Origin: Verrucomicrobiales bacterium
GTDB taxonomy: Bacteria > Verrucomicrobiota > Verrucomicrobiia > Verrucomicrobiales > DEV007
NCBI GenBank assembly: GCA_007123695.1
Contig: SLGN01000042.1
Location: 1-11,437 of the forward strand
Direction of reading: 5' to 3'
Length of the DNA: 11,437 nucleotides
A model generated the notes under the pieces. It made no database searches, was not told the DNA's origin, and saw only the letters and a list, made by a program, of their open reading frames with translations. The first letter of the stretch is position 1. The number at the start of each line of letters is the position of its first letter. Of this stretch, positions 1-5,534 are shown in pieces. The translations under genes were made by a program, and so were the position numbers.

Positions 1-1539
1 CTGCGGCGCGAACTTTCCCGGGGGCTCGCGCGGGCCGGGGGCGGGGAACGCTGGCGGGGGCCGCTCGTCTTCACCAGCCACCACGAATCCCACGCCGCCA
101 GCGCCTTCTATCCCAGCCCCTTCGAGGAGGCCGCCGTGGTCTGCGCCGACGGGGTGGGGGAGTGGACCACCACCTCGATCTTCCGCGGCCGCGGGCGGCG
201 GCTCGAGGGGCTCTCCGAGCTGCGCTTTCCCCACAGCCTCGGGCTGCTCTACTCGGCCTTCACCTACTACGCCGGATTCCGGGTCAACAGCGGCGAATAC
301 AAGCTGATGGGCCTCGCGCCCTACGGCGAGCCGCGCTTCGAGCAGCTCATCCTCGACACGCTCGTCGATCTCAAGCCCGACGGCTCCTTCCGTCTCGATC
401 TGTCCTACTTCGACTACTGCACCGGTCTCACCATGACCGGGAGGAAGTTCCACGATCTTTTCGGCGCTCCGCCGCGGGCGCCCGAGAGCGAGCTCACTCC
501 CTTCCACATGGACCTCGCCGCAAGCATCCAGCGAGTCACCGAGCGGGCCATGCTCGGCATCGCGGAGAAGGCCCACGAATTGACCGGCGCGCGCAACCTT
601 TGCCTCGCCGGTGGCGTCGCGCTCAACTGCGTCAGCAACGGTCGCCTGCTGCGCGAAGGGCCCTTCGACCGCATCTGGACCCAGCCTGCCGCGGGCGACG
701 CCGGCGGCGCCCTCGGGGCGGCGCTCTTCGTCTGGCATCAGCTCCTCGAAAAGGAGAGGACGCCCGGGATGCCGGACTCGCAGCAAGGCTCCCTGCTCGG
801 CACCTCCTACGACGACGGGCAGGTCGCACGCTACCTCGACTCGGTCGGGGCGGTCCGCACCACGGCGGCGGACGACGCCGAACTGGTCGAGAAGGTGGCC
901 GGGCTCCTCGCTGAGGAGAAAGTCGTCGGCTGGTTCCAGGGGCGGATGGAGTTCGGTCCGCGGGCCCTCGGCGCCCGCAGCATCCTCGGCGATCCGCGCT
1001 CGCCGGACATGCAGCGCACCATGAACCTCAAGATCAAGTTCCGCGAATCCTTCCGGCCCTTCGCCCCGAGCGTGCTGAAGGAAAGGGCGCACGAGCTCTT
1101 CGAGGTGCGGCCGGGCGAGGAGAGCCCCTACATGCTGGTGGTCGCCCCGGTCGCCGAAAGCCAGCGCGATGGCGATTCCGAGGCCCTGCGCCGCGCCGTC
1201 GGCCTTGAAAAGCTCGCCGTGCCCCGCTCCCGCATCCAGGGGGTCACCCACGTCGATCACTCCGCCCGGGTCCAGACGGTCGACGAGACGCGCAATCCTC
1301 TCTACCACGCGCTGCTCTCGGCCTTCGAGGGGATCACCGGATGCCCCGCCCTCATCAACACCAGCTTCAACGTGCGCGGCGAGCCCATCGTCGAATCTCC
1401 CGAGAGCGCCTGGTTCTGCTTCATGGCGACGGACATGGACGTCCTCGTGCTGGGGCGCCACATCCTTCGCAAGGAGGACCAGCCCGCATTCGACCCCGGC
1501 CTTCTGCAACGCCATCTCGGCAAATTCGCGCTCGACTGA
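1..1539 (+). CDS. O-carbamoyltransferase, NodU/CmcH family (5' end outside window)
   Basis: The frame is open from base 1, and residues before the first possible start inside the window already match the family, so the gene begins to the left. The bases at 79-93 encode HHESH within FTSHHESHAASAFY, the metal-binding histidine motif of the Kae1-like N-terminal domain. DGVGEW, EYKLMGLAPYG, LAGGVALNCVSNG and QPAAGDAGGALGAAL follow in the family order. The C-terminal carbamoyltransferase domain shows GRMEFGPRALGARSILGDPR, FRESFRPFAPSVL and PALINTSFNVRGEPIV. Known members transfer a carbamoyl group from carbamoyl phosphate, through carbamoyl-adenylate, to a hydroxyl of a sugar, antibiotic or toxin. 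The substrate here is unknown. The next gene starts 20 bases after the stop, and the SxtJ and DUF5989 genes downstream suggest a membrane-associated tailoring cluster. I see no broken motif in the visible part. About 512 residues are present, so only a short N-terminal piece is missing. Confidence 0.95.
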   Translation: MRRELSRGLARAGGGERWRGPLVFTSHHESHAASAFYPSPFEEAAVVCADGVGEWTTTSIFRGRGRRLEGLSELRFPHSLGLLYSAFTYYAGFRVNSGEYKLMGLAPYGEPRFEQLILDTLVDLKPDGSFRLDLSYFDYCTGLTMTGRKFHDLFGAPPRAPESELTPFHMDLAASIQRVTERAMLGIAEKAHELTGARNLCLAGGVALNCVSNGRLLREGPFDRIWTQPAAGDAGGALGAALFVWHQLLEKERTPGMPDSQQGSLLGTSYDDGQVARYLDSVGAVRTTAADDAELVEKVAGLLAEEKVVGWFQGRMEFGPRALGARSILGDPRSPDMQRTMNLKIKFRESFRPFAPSVLKERAHELFEVRPGEESPYMLVVAPVAESQRDGDSEALRRAVGLEKLAVPRSRIQGVTHVDHSARVQTVDETRNPLYHALLSAFEGITGCPALINTSFNVRGEPIVESPESAWFCFMATDMDVLVLGRHILRKEDQPAFDPGLLQRHLGKFALD

Positions 1540-1559
1540 GTAGCGCAATCCGCCCCGCC

Positions 1560-1985
1560 ATGATCGAACTCGATTGGAACCCCGACGAAAGGAAGCTGCG
1601 GCAGTTCGGCTGGATCAGCCTCGTCGGCTTCGGCCTCGTCGGAGCCCTCGTCGGCTGGCGCTTCGGCTGTTTCGCCGAGGGGCGCTGGCTCGTGCCGTCG
1701 GTGCTCTGGGGCATCGGCGTGCTCGCTGCCCTGCTCGCGGCCTCTCGCCCCGCCTGGCTCAGGCCCCTCTACCTCGTCCTCACCGGCTTCTCGGCGGTGG
1801 TGGGCCCGCCCATCGCTTTCGCCGTGATGCTGCTCATCTTTGCCGTTGCATTCGTCCCCATCGGACTCTTCTTTCGATGGGTCGGTCGCGACGAACTGAA
1901 GCTGCGCCCCGACCCCGAGGCGGACAGCTACTGGGAGCCCCGGCCCCCCGAGCCGGAGCCGGCGAGCTACTTCCGCCAGCATTGA
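1560..1985 (+). CDS. SxtJ family small membrane protein
   Basis: This is a 141-residue protein. The ATG at 1560 is chosen because it follows the carbamoyltransferase stop by 20 bases and gives the family's usual start (MIELDWNPDERKLRQFGW). Longer in-frame starts would overlap the upstream gene in another frame. Hydrophobic segments lie near residues 17-33, 44-62 and 66-104; the last is long enough for two spans and contains a PP pair. The charged tail ends in the family-type pattern DELKLRPDPEADSYW, followed by a proline- and glutamate-rich stretch. SxtJ is known from saxitoxin clusters, and homologues recur directly beside O-carbamoyltransferases; its biochemical role is not established. A role as membrane partner of the carbamoyltransferase is inference from context. 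There is no clear Shine-Dalgarno sequence, so translation may be coupled to the gene before it. Confidence 0.85.
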   Translation: MIELDWNPDERKLRQFGWISLVGFGLVGALVGWRFGCFAEGRWLVPSVLWGIGVLAALLAASRPAWLRPLYLVLTGFSAVVGPPIAFAVMLLIFAVAFVPIGLFFRWVGRDELKLRPDPEADSYWEPRPPEPEPASYFRQH

Positions 1986-2032
1986 CCCCGGCCACCGCCG
2001 AGCCTCCACCCCGACCAAACCACCAAAGCGCC

Positions 2033-2230
2033 ATGGAAGAAAAGAAAAGCGCCTTCGAGGAAGCCGCCCGCGGCGGATCCCGCATCGGGCTCGCAACCGA
2101 GTTCGTTTCCTTCCTCCGGGAGAACAAGAAGTGGTGGCTGGCCCCCATCCTCGTCATCCTGCTCCTCTTCGGCGTCCTCATCCTCCTCGCCGGGACGGGG
2201 GCGGCGCCCTTCATCTACACCCTTTTCTGA
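2033..2230 (+). CDS. DUF5989 family (SxtK-like) single-span membrane protein
   Basis: This 65-residue protein has an amphipathic, charged N-terminus, the family-typical EFVSFLRENKKWWLAPI and one strongly hydrophobic span (about residues 37-54). It ends in AGTGAAPFIYTLF. Small proteins of this type follow SxtJ-like genes in carbamoyltransferase clusters, and sxtK in saxitoxin clusters occupies the same position. No enzymatic residue pattern is visible, so it is probably a structural or accessory membrane subunit; that is inference. It lies 47 bases after the SxtJ stop and 43 bases before the hydrolase start, on the same strand, consistent with one operon. No convincing Shine-Dalgarno sequence precedes its ATG. 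The gene would be missed by length-filtered annotation, but its sequence is characteristic. Confidence 0.88.
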   Translation: MEEKKSAFEEAARGGSRIGLATEFVSFLRENKKWWLAPILVILLLFGVLILLAGTGAAPFIYTLF

Positions 2231-2250
2231 TGCGGTGCCGTCCTTCGGAA

Positions 2251-2256
2251 AGGAGG
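2251..2256 (+). promoter_or_regulatory. Shine-Dalgarno AGGAGG before the SGNH hydrolase
   Basis: AGGAGG, in the context GGAAAGGAGGACGG, is the only perfect anti-SD match ahead of a gene in this cluster. It places the hydrolase start downstream, at TTG 2268 (11-base spacing) or ATG 2274 (17-base spacing), and argues against the GTG at 2235, which would put the site inside the coding sequence. Confidence 0.5.
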
Positions 2257-2273
2257 ACGGCCCGAACTTGGCC

Positions 2274-3380
2274 ATGGCGGACCGCGGCGGGAGATTCAAG
2301 GCCTTTGCGAAGCGGGGCGCCGCCCTCGTCCTGTCGCTGCTCGTCGGCTTCGCCCTCGTCGAGCTGCTGTTGCGGATTCTCGACTACACCCCTGCGGTGA
2401 GCTCGCCGCTCTCCGGCTTCCACCGGACCGACCCGGATCTCGGGTGGCGCGGCGTCCCCGGCTATTCCGGACGCTTCAAGACTCGCCTCTTCGACATCCC
2501 CGTGGAGACCGACGGCGAGGGCTTCCGCAAGGGCGCCGAGGCCGAAGTCGAGGAAGGCGCCCCCGATCTGTGGGTTCTCGGCGACTCGACCGTCTGGGGC
2601 TGGGGCGTCGCCGCCGGCGAACTTTTCACCGACCATTTGCAAAAGGCCGCCGGCCCCGGTCTGCGGGTCCGCAACTACGGCATCAACGCCTACGGCACCC
2701 TGCAGGAGCGGCTCCTGCTCGAACAACTGCTCGAATCCCGATCCGCTCCCGCGAAGCTGCTGCTCATGGTCTGCGCCAACGATTTCGACGACAACCTCAC
2801 CTCGAAGAACGGCACCGCGCCCCACCTCGTCGCCACCGAGGCGGGTTGGGAGATCGCCAACCAGCCCGTGGCCAGCCGGATCGGGGGGATCAGCTCCGTT
2901 CTCGCGAGACGGAGCCGAGCCTGCGCCTTCCTTTCCTACTGCACCGCTGTCGCGAAGGAGCTGCGCCGGCAGCGCGGCAAGGCGACGGAAGCCGCCCGGG
3001 CGGGAGCCGCCGGAGAGCTTTCCCCCGAGCTGCCGGAAGGTTTTTCGGGAGACCGGGCCGAGGCCATGGCTCTGCTGCTCGGACAGATCGCCGAACTCTG
3101 CGAGGGACGCAGCGTGCCGGTCGAGATCGCCGTCTACCCGCTGCTCGGCGATCCGGGCATACGATCCGCCGCCTCGGTGACGGTCGAGCGGATCTGCGAT
3201 GGGCTGCCCGGCGTGCGCTTCGTCGAGATCGAGAGCGGCCTTGCCGAGGGGCGCGAGGATCTCTTCTTCGGTTCCGGAGATTTCCATTGGAACGCCGAAG
3301 GAAACCGGCGTGGCGCCGAGGCCTACCTAAGCCGTACTGGATTCATCGTGCCGACCCGGCCCCTTGACCGAGACCCGTGA
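2274..3380 (+). CDS. Membrane-anchored SGNH/GDSL-type hydrolase
   Basis: This is a 368-residue protein from the ATG at 2274. A TTG at 2268 would add only two residues and sits better relative to AGGAGG. An N-terminal hydrophobic segment, about residues 14-36, looks like an uncleaved signal anchor that would leave the catalytic domain outside the cytoplasm. The SGNH blocks are in order: GDST with Ser105 (block I), NYGINAYGT with Gly136 (block II), CANDFDDN with Asn169 (block III) and GDFHWNAEGN with Asp336 and His338 (block V), which completes the Ser-Asp-His set. Such enzymes hydrolyse or transfer acyl esters on sugars, polysaccharides or lipids. Hydrolases of this type commonly accompany carbamoyltransferase-SxtJ-DUF5989 sets, so it probably acts on the same product. 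The substrate cannot be read from the sequence. The last ten or so residues are low in family character and lie next to an apparent insertion, so the native C-terminus may have been altered. Confidence 0.85.
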   Translation: MADRGGRFKAFAKRGAALVLSLLVGFALVELLLRILDYTPAVSSPLSGFHRTDPDLGWRGVPGYSGRFKTRLFDIPVETDGEGFRKGAEAEVEEGAPDLWVLGDSTVWGWGVAAGELFTDHLQKAAGPGLRVRNYGINAYGTLQERLLLEQLLESRSAPAKLLLMVCANDFDDNLTSKNGTAPHLVATEAGWEIANQPVASRIGGISSVLARRSRACAFLSYCTAVAKELRRQRGKATEAARAGAAGELSPELPEGFSGDRAEAMALLLGQIAELCEGRSVPVEIAVYPLLGDPGIRSAASVTVERICDGLPGVRFVEIESGLAEGREDLFFGSGDFHWNAEGNRRGAEAYLSRTGFIVPTRPLDRDP

Positions 3381-3669
3381 AGCAGAATGAATCAGAAAGC
3401 CTCAGCAGCGAAAAGAAACTTTGGGACGGGAAAAAACAGGCCGCAGGGAACACCGCAACGCCCCTAAGATGGATACAGCCTCGTAAGAGTAAGCAATGAG
3501 AGCCGATCCGCTAACGTTACGGAGAAGGCAGCATCCTGTCCCGCGAATTGGTGAGCGGGGCCGGGTCTCATCGAGGTCGAGTAAGAACGTGTCACGCTCC
3601 CTGCTTGCATTTGTGGCGCGGTTTGGCTACTCAGTACCGAAGCCGTGTCCGTTTGCGCGTCTCTCTGAG

Positions 3670-3702
3670 GAGCCCTGTGCGGGAAAATCGCACGCAGGGA
3701 TC
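3670..3702 (+). ncRNA. Group II intron domain V
   Basis: The segment folds as the catalytic hairpin. It opens with GAGCC, carrying the AGC catalytic triad. The lower stem CCCTG pairs with CAGGG, a two-base CG bulge (3693-3694) follows on the 3' side, and the upper stem TGCG pairs with CGCA above a GGAAAAT loop. Length and bulge position agree with canonical domain V. Two details differ from the commonest form: the triad G lies opposite A (GGGATC instead of GGTTC), and the loop region is one base short. These may be class-specific variants or decay. Confidence 0.7.
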
Positions 3703-3707
3703 TGCGA

Positions 3708-3742
3708 GGGGGGCGCCCGGTAACGGGCGTCCCTACCTCAAT
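3708..3742 (+). ncRNA. Group II intron domain VI with bulged branch-point A
   Basis: Bases 3714-3719 (CGCCCG) pair with 3724-3729 (CGGGCG) under a GTAA tetraloop of the GNRA class. The stem continues as G3709-G3713 pairing with T3730-T3734. A3735 is left unpaired, and G3708 then pairs with C3736. Counting seven bases past the bulged A gives a 3' end at A3741-T3742, which fits the AY rule for group II intron 3' ends. The linker between domains V and VI is a few bases long, as usual. Confidence 0.65.
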
Positions 3743-3752
3743 CGCTTTGAAA

Positions 3753-4031
3753 ATGAGAAATCCAATCAAACTCAAACACGATGCTGAAGCCCTTGACGGG
3801 AAAGACATTGAATTCCGAGTCTTTTCCGTGGGAGGTAACCCACCACAGGAAGGAATCGCCACGGGCAACGGGACGCTGCATCTCGCTGGACCTGATGATG
3901 AAGGGATGTTTGAGGCGCACATGGAAATCACGGTTCTTCCTGACAACCCGGCACGGGTAGGGACGTGGCTGATAACCGAACTCCCGCTGAGTCAGAGATC
4001 GGCTGATTGCATTGAGATTCTAACGATGTAA
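3753..4031 (+). CDS. Hypothetical protein, 92 residues
   Basis: I do not recognise this family. The ATG at 3753 gives a soluble, acidic protein with no signal peptide, membrane span or cysteine pair (one Cys, at residue 86). The sequence has normal composition, with alternating hydrophobic and charged residues (KDIEFRVFSV, FEAHMEITVLPD), rather than the Arg/Pro/Ala-rich look of shadow frames in this DNA. Codon use is far less GC-rich than in the carbamoyltransferase cluster or the PEP-CTERM gene, consistent with acquisition from elsewhere. The inferred group II intron ends 11 bases before the start, and there is no Shine-Dalgarno sequence, so the insertion may have displaced its original leader. 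An in-frame TTG at 3747 would add two residues only. The predicted antisense frame across the same interval looks poorer. Confidence 0.55.
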   Translation: MRNPIKLKHDAEALDGKDIEFRVFSVGGNPPQEGIATGNGTLHLAGPDDEGMFEAHMEITVLPDNPARVGTWLITELPLSQRSADCIEILTM

Positions 4032-4044
4032 CCTTCCGTTGTGT

Positions 4045-4096
4045 CGATCCATCGCTTCCGGTCGATTTATCCGCTTCCCTGTGACGGGATGGATCG
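4045..4096. repeat. Inverted repeat after the 92-residue ORF
   Basis: CGATCCATC at 4045-4053 is the exact reverse complement of GATGGATCG at 4088-4096, with a 34-base loop. It lies 13 bases past the stop codon at 4031. It could be a transcript-end stem-loop or part of a recombination or repeat element. No T-run follows, so I do not call it an intrinsic terminator. Confidence 0.45.
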
Positions 4097-4156
4097 CGTA
4101 TTCACCAGCTTCGTCTTCCATCACTTTCACTTCAAATGAGCGAAGCGAACAATAAA

Positions 4157-4197
4157 GGGTGCAGCCGAGGCGAGGAACGAGCCCTTGGACCGCACCC
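4157..4197. repeat. Hairpin GGGTGC...GCACCC within a purine-rich repeat-like tract
   Basis: GGGTGC at 4157-4162 is the perfect complement of GCACCC at 4192-4197, closing a 29-base loop rich in GAGGCGAGGAACGAG-type sequence. A related purine-rich tract (GAGCGAAGCGAAC) lies just upstream. The hairpin ends one base before the left copy of the 12-base direct repeat. From 4032 to 4234 I see no gene; this hairpin, the inverted repeat before it and the direct repeat are the only structure. Confidence 0.4.
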
Positions 4198-4198
4198 A

Positions 4199-4210
4199 TA
4201 GTTGAACAAG
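4199..4210 (+). repeat. Left copy of a 12-base direct repeat, TAGTTGAACAAG
   Basis: It matches TAGTTCAACAAG at 4869-4880 at 11 of 12 positions. The one difference is at the centre of the GTTSAAC core, which is itself palindromic. Similarity continues loosely downstream (TCCGGCGGG here against GCCGACAGG there). The pair brackets a 660-base segment. Confidence 0.45.
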
Positions 4211-4234
4211 TCCGGCGGGGGTGGTGCCCCGGTC

Positions 4235-4774
4235 TTATGCGGGCAGTGTTTGGGCGGAGGGCCGGGGGAGGTTTCGAAGACCCGTTTCGGCGTCGGCAGT
4301 CGGCTCACGAGCCAGCTCCGCCTCCGGTGCGAAAGCAGTTCCGGCAGCCCCGGGGCGCAGCGCGTGGCTGGTCCGGGCCGTTTTCTCTGGCGGCGTGCAC
4401 GAGGAGGCCGTTCCGGCGGGAGCATCCGTCGGTCGACGTGTTTTCGGGCGATGGATCGGAAGGCTCATGCGGCGAGAGGCGGGCCTCGCGGGATCGCTCG
4501 GTTCGAGCTTCAGCAGCCGCATCATCGGCTTACCGCAGCATGGGCAGGGCGGGGTTCCCCTGCGGAAGGGCTCGTGGAGCAGGCGCATGTCCCGGTAGTA
4601 GACGGGTTGCGTGGGGTTGGAGTCGTGGCGGAGGTTGAGCATCTTGGCGAACTCGGCCATCGAGCGGCAGCGGTGCTCGTAGTCGAGGGGGTTGCGGTGG
4701 AGGCGCCCGGGTTCAGGGCGACGGGGCTTGGAGGACGCGTTCGGGGCGGATGGGATGGATTTGGGCTTGTTCAT
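4235..4774 (-). CDS. Hypothetical protein with a CPCCG zinc-ribbon-like motif
   Basis: This is a 179-residue reading frame opposite to its neighbours. Residues 1 to about 95 look like real protein: a basic, Pro/Ser-rich start, then a segment with LDYEHRCRSMAEFAKMLNLR and PVYYRDMRLLHEPF, then PCPCCGKPMMRLLKLEPS, a CxxC knuckle that could be half of a zinc site. The remaining half is Pro/Ala/Arg-rich and resembles the random frames common in this GC-rich DNA, so a frameshift or natural degeneration past residue 95 is possible. The ATG at 4774 has only a weak GGGCGGG ahead of it. I do not recognise a family. Short CxxC-containing tails also occur in some transposases, but no transposase catalytic motif is present. 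The whole frame lies between the two 12-base repeats. If it is not a gene, 4032-4970 is non-coding. Confidence 0.4.
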   Translation of the reverse strand: MNKPKSIPSAPNASSKPRRPEPGRLHRNPLDYEHRCRSMAEFAKMLNLRHDSNPTQPVYYRDMRLLHEPFRRGTPPCPCCGKPMMRLLKLEPSDPARPASRRMSLPIHRPKTRRPTDAPAGTASSCTPPEKTARTSHALRPGAAGTAFAPEAELAREPTADAETGLRNLPRPSAQTLPA

Positions 4775-4868
4775 GGCCCGCCCATCATGCTACGGTCTCC
4801 CCATGATCGACCACCCCCGAAAACCGCCCGCCCAAGAGACGCCCGAATCGCAGCGCCGCGTAGCGGCT

Positions 4869-4880
4869 TAGTTCAACAAG
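4869..4880 (+). repeat. Right copy of the 12-base direct repeat, TAGTTCAACAAG
   Basis: This is the partner of 4199-4210. It is preceded by a GCCGC-GTA-GCGGC hairpin (4855-4867) and followed six bases later by a second hairpin. GTTCAAC fits the RYYYAAC simple-site consensus of integron attC sites, but the matching GTTRRRY end is not found within 150 bases, so it is labelled only as a repeat. Confidence 0.45.
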
Positions 4881-4886
4881 GGCCGA

Positions 4887-4911
4887 CAGGCAACGGCTTC
4901 GCCGACGCCTG
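4887..4911. repeat. Imperfect hairpin with TTC loop
   Basis: CAGGC at 4887-4891 pairs with GCCTG at 4907-4911. A 2-by-2 internal loop follows, then CGGC at 4894-4897 pairs with GCCG at 4901-4904. It sits in the 4775-4970 gap, which holds no other gene I can support, and could be part of a recombination site or a transcript-end structure. No T-run follows. Confidence 0.4.
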
Positions 4912-4935
4912 CGACCTGCCGATCCGCGAAAGAAA

Positions 4936-4964
4936 TTGAAACTCATACGGCGATCCCCTACCTT
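4936..4964 (+). promoter_or_regulatory. Possible sigma-70 promoter for the DUF4160-DUF2442 pair
   Basis: TTGAAA at 4936-4941 matches the -35 consensus at five of six positions, and TACCTT at 4959-4964, 17 bases later, matches -10 at three of six. Initiation about seven bases downstream would fall on the ATG at 4971, giving a leaderless message. That would explain the lack of a Shine-Dalgarno sequence. The -10 match is weak. Confidence 0.25.
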
Positions 4965-4970
4965 ACCAAT

Positions 4971-5228
4971 ATGCCTGAAATTTCCAGGTTTCTCGGAGTC
5001 ATCATCCGGATGTATTACCGCGACCATGCCCCACCGCATTTCCACGCGGAGTATGGCGAGTATGAAATCACGGTCGACATTGCTACCGGCGTCGTAGCGG
5101 GCCGTTTTCCAAGACGCGCTTTGAAATTCGTTTTGGAATGGTATGAAATGAATAAAGAAGCGCTTTTCCGTGACTGGGAGCTTGCGGAGCAGCGGAAACC
5201 ACTCGAACCGATCCAACCTCTCGAATAA
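4971..5228 (+). CDS. DUF4160 domain protein
   Basis: This 85-residue protein consists almost entirely of one DUF4160 domain. It starts MPEISRFLGVIIRMYYRDH, has the hallmark HAPPHFHAEYGEY (residues 19-31), then PRRALKFVLEWYEMNKEAL and DWELAEQRKPLEPIQPLE, all at the family's usual positions. Family function is not established. DUF4160 genes are very often paired with DUF2442 genes, and such pairs are commonly suspected to be toxin-antitoxin-like accessory modules; that is inference and not shown here. The stop TAA overlaps the next ATG by one base (TAATG), so the two are translationally coupled. Moderate GC content and many AT-ending codons set the pair apart from the GC-rich genes on either side. 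Confidence 0.9.
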   Translation: MPEISRFLGVIIRMYYRDHAPPHFHAEYGEYEITVDIATGVVAGRFPRRALKFVLEWYEMNKEALFRDWELAEQRKPLEPIQPLE

Positions 5229-5476
5229 TGAAATTCTTACATATTGAAGACGCGGAGTATCTGGATGGCCACCGCGTATGGTTAAAATTCAGCGATGGAA
5301 CAGATGGCCAGGTCGATCTAAAGAATGAATTGGATGGCCCGATTTTCGATCCATTGAGGGACACTGAATATTTCAAGCAGTTCACGCTTGAAGGGCACAC
5401 CCTCACATGGCCAAACGGAGCAGACTTTGCCCCCGAATATCTCCACGCCCTTACTCCGCAGATTCAGACGGCGTAG
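5228..5476 (+). CDS. DUF2442 domain protein
   Basis: This 82-residue protein spans a single DUF2442 domain: an N-terminal strand pattern (VWLKFSDGTDGQVDL, residues 17-31), DGPIFDPLRDTEYFKQF in the middle, and the signature WPNGADFAPEYLHAL at residues 61-75. It lacks the helix-turn-helix extension that some members carry. The start is fixed by the TAATG overlap with the DUF4160 gene. The small size, tight coupling and position in a mosaic region fit a two-gene accessory module in which the partners probably act or fold together. No activity can be assigned from visible residues. Confidence 0.9.
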   Translation: MKFLHIEDAEYLDGHRVWLKFSDGTDGQVDLKNELDGPIFDPLRDTEYFKQFTLEGHTLTWPNGADFAPEYLHALTPQIQTA

Positions 5477-5479
5477 GCA

Positions 5480-5508
5480 GCGGATATTCCGCTGCGCTCC
5501 ATATCCGC
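5480..5508. terminator. Stem-loop directly after DUF2442 (possible transcript end)
   Basis: GCGGATAT at 5480-5487 is the perfect complement of ATATCCGC at 5501-5508, with a 13-base loop that itself contains GC-TGC-GC. It begins three bases after the TAG. A T-run is missing, so it could be a Rho-assisted end, a 3' stabilising hairpin or a dispersed palindromic repeat. Being symmetric, it could act on either strand. Confidence 0.4.
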
Positions 5509-5534
5509 GTCTAGCCTCACCGTTCGGTCAGAAC

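Larger units (their letters stand above)
3400..3742 (+). mobile_element. Group II intron remnant without reverse transcriptase
   Basis: This interval has no credible gene but carries RNA signatures of a bacterial group II intron, best seen in domains V and VI at its right end. Upstream text such as the 3450-3600 stretch (CCTAAGATGGATACAGCCTCGTAAGAG, CCGCTAACGTTACGG, CATCCTGTCCCGCG and GAGTAAGAACGTGTCACGC in that order) has the look of intron domain I, though I recognise it only by overall resemblance. Less than 300 bases precede domain V, too short for full domains I-IV plus a maturase gene, and no GUGYG 5' end is evident. The element is therefore probably 5'-truncated and deleted in domain IV, and immobile unless a maturase acts in trans. 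The left boundary given is arbitrary within about 20 bases of the hydrolase stop. The right boundary is inferred from the branch-point geometry. Confidence 0.55.

Noticed and set aside
2235..2273. GTG at 2235 as the SGNH hydrolase start
   Set aside because: It would place the AGGAGG site inside the gene and add a polar stretch ahead of the signal anchor. ATG 2274 or TTG 2268 fits better.
2211..3287. A 358-codon minus-strand frame opposite the SGNH hydrolase
   Set aside because: The plus strand carries all SGNH catalytic blocks in order; the antisense product has a shadow-frame composition.
3378..3385. GTGAAGC at the hydrolase stop as the intron 5' end
   Set aside because: Group II introns begin GUGYG. 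GTGAA fails at two of five positions, so a 5' truncation is more likely.
4803..4871. Micro-ORF of 22 codons ending TAG exactly at the right repeat
   Set aside because: It is short, Pro/Arg-rich and has no ribosome-binding site. The coincidence of its stop with the repeat is noted, but coding cannot be supported.
4202..4939. A 245-codon plus-strand frame
   Set aside because: It is Gly/Arg/Val-rich without motifs, and is antisense to a frame with better protein character. It also runs through both hairpins and the right direct repeat.
4157..4960. Complete integron attC site around either GTTSAAC repeat
   Set aside because: No paired RYYYAAC...GTTRRRY ends with complementary arms could be assembled within 150 bases. 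The hairpins near the right copy do not extend to the core.
5519..5534. ACCGTTCGGT as an attC core before the small secreted ORF
   Set aside because: GTTCGGT departs from GTTRRRY at the fourth position and no matching RYYYAAC partner occurs upstream.
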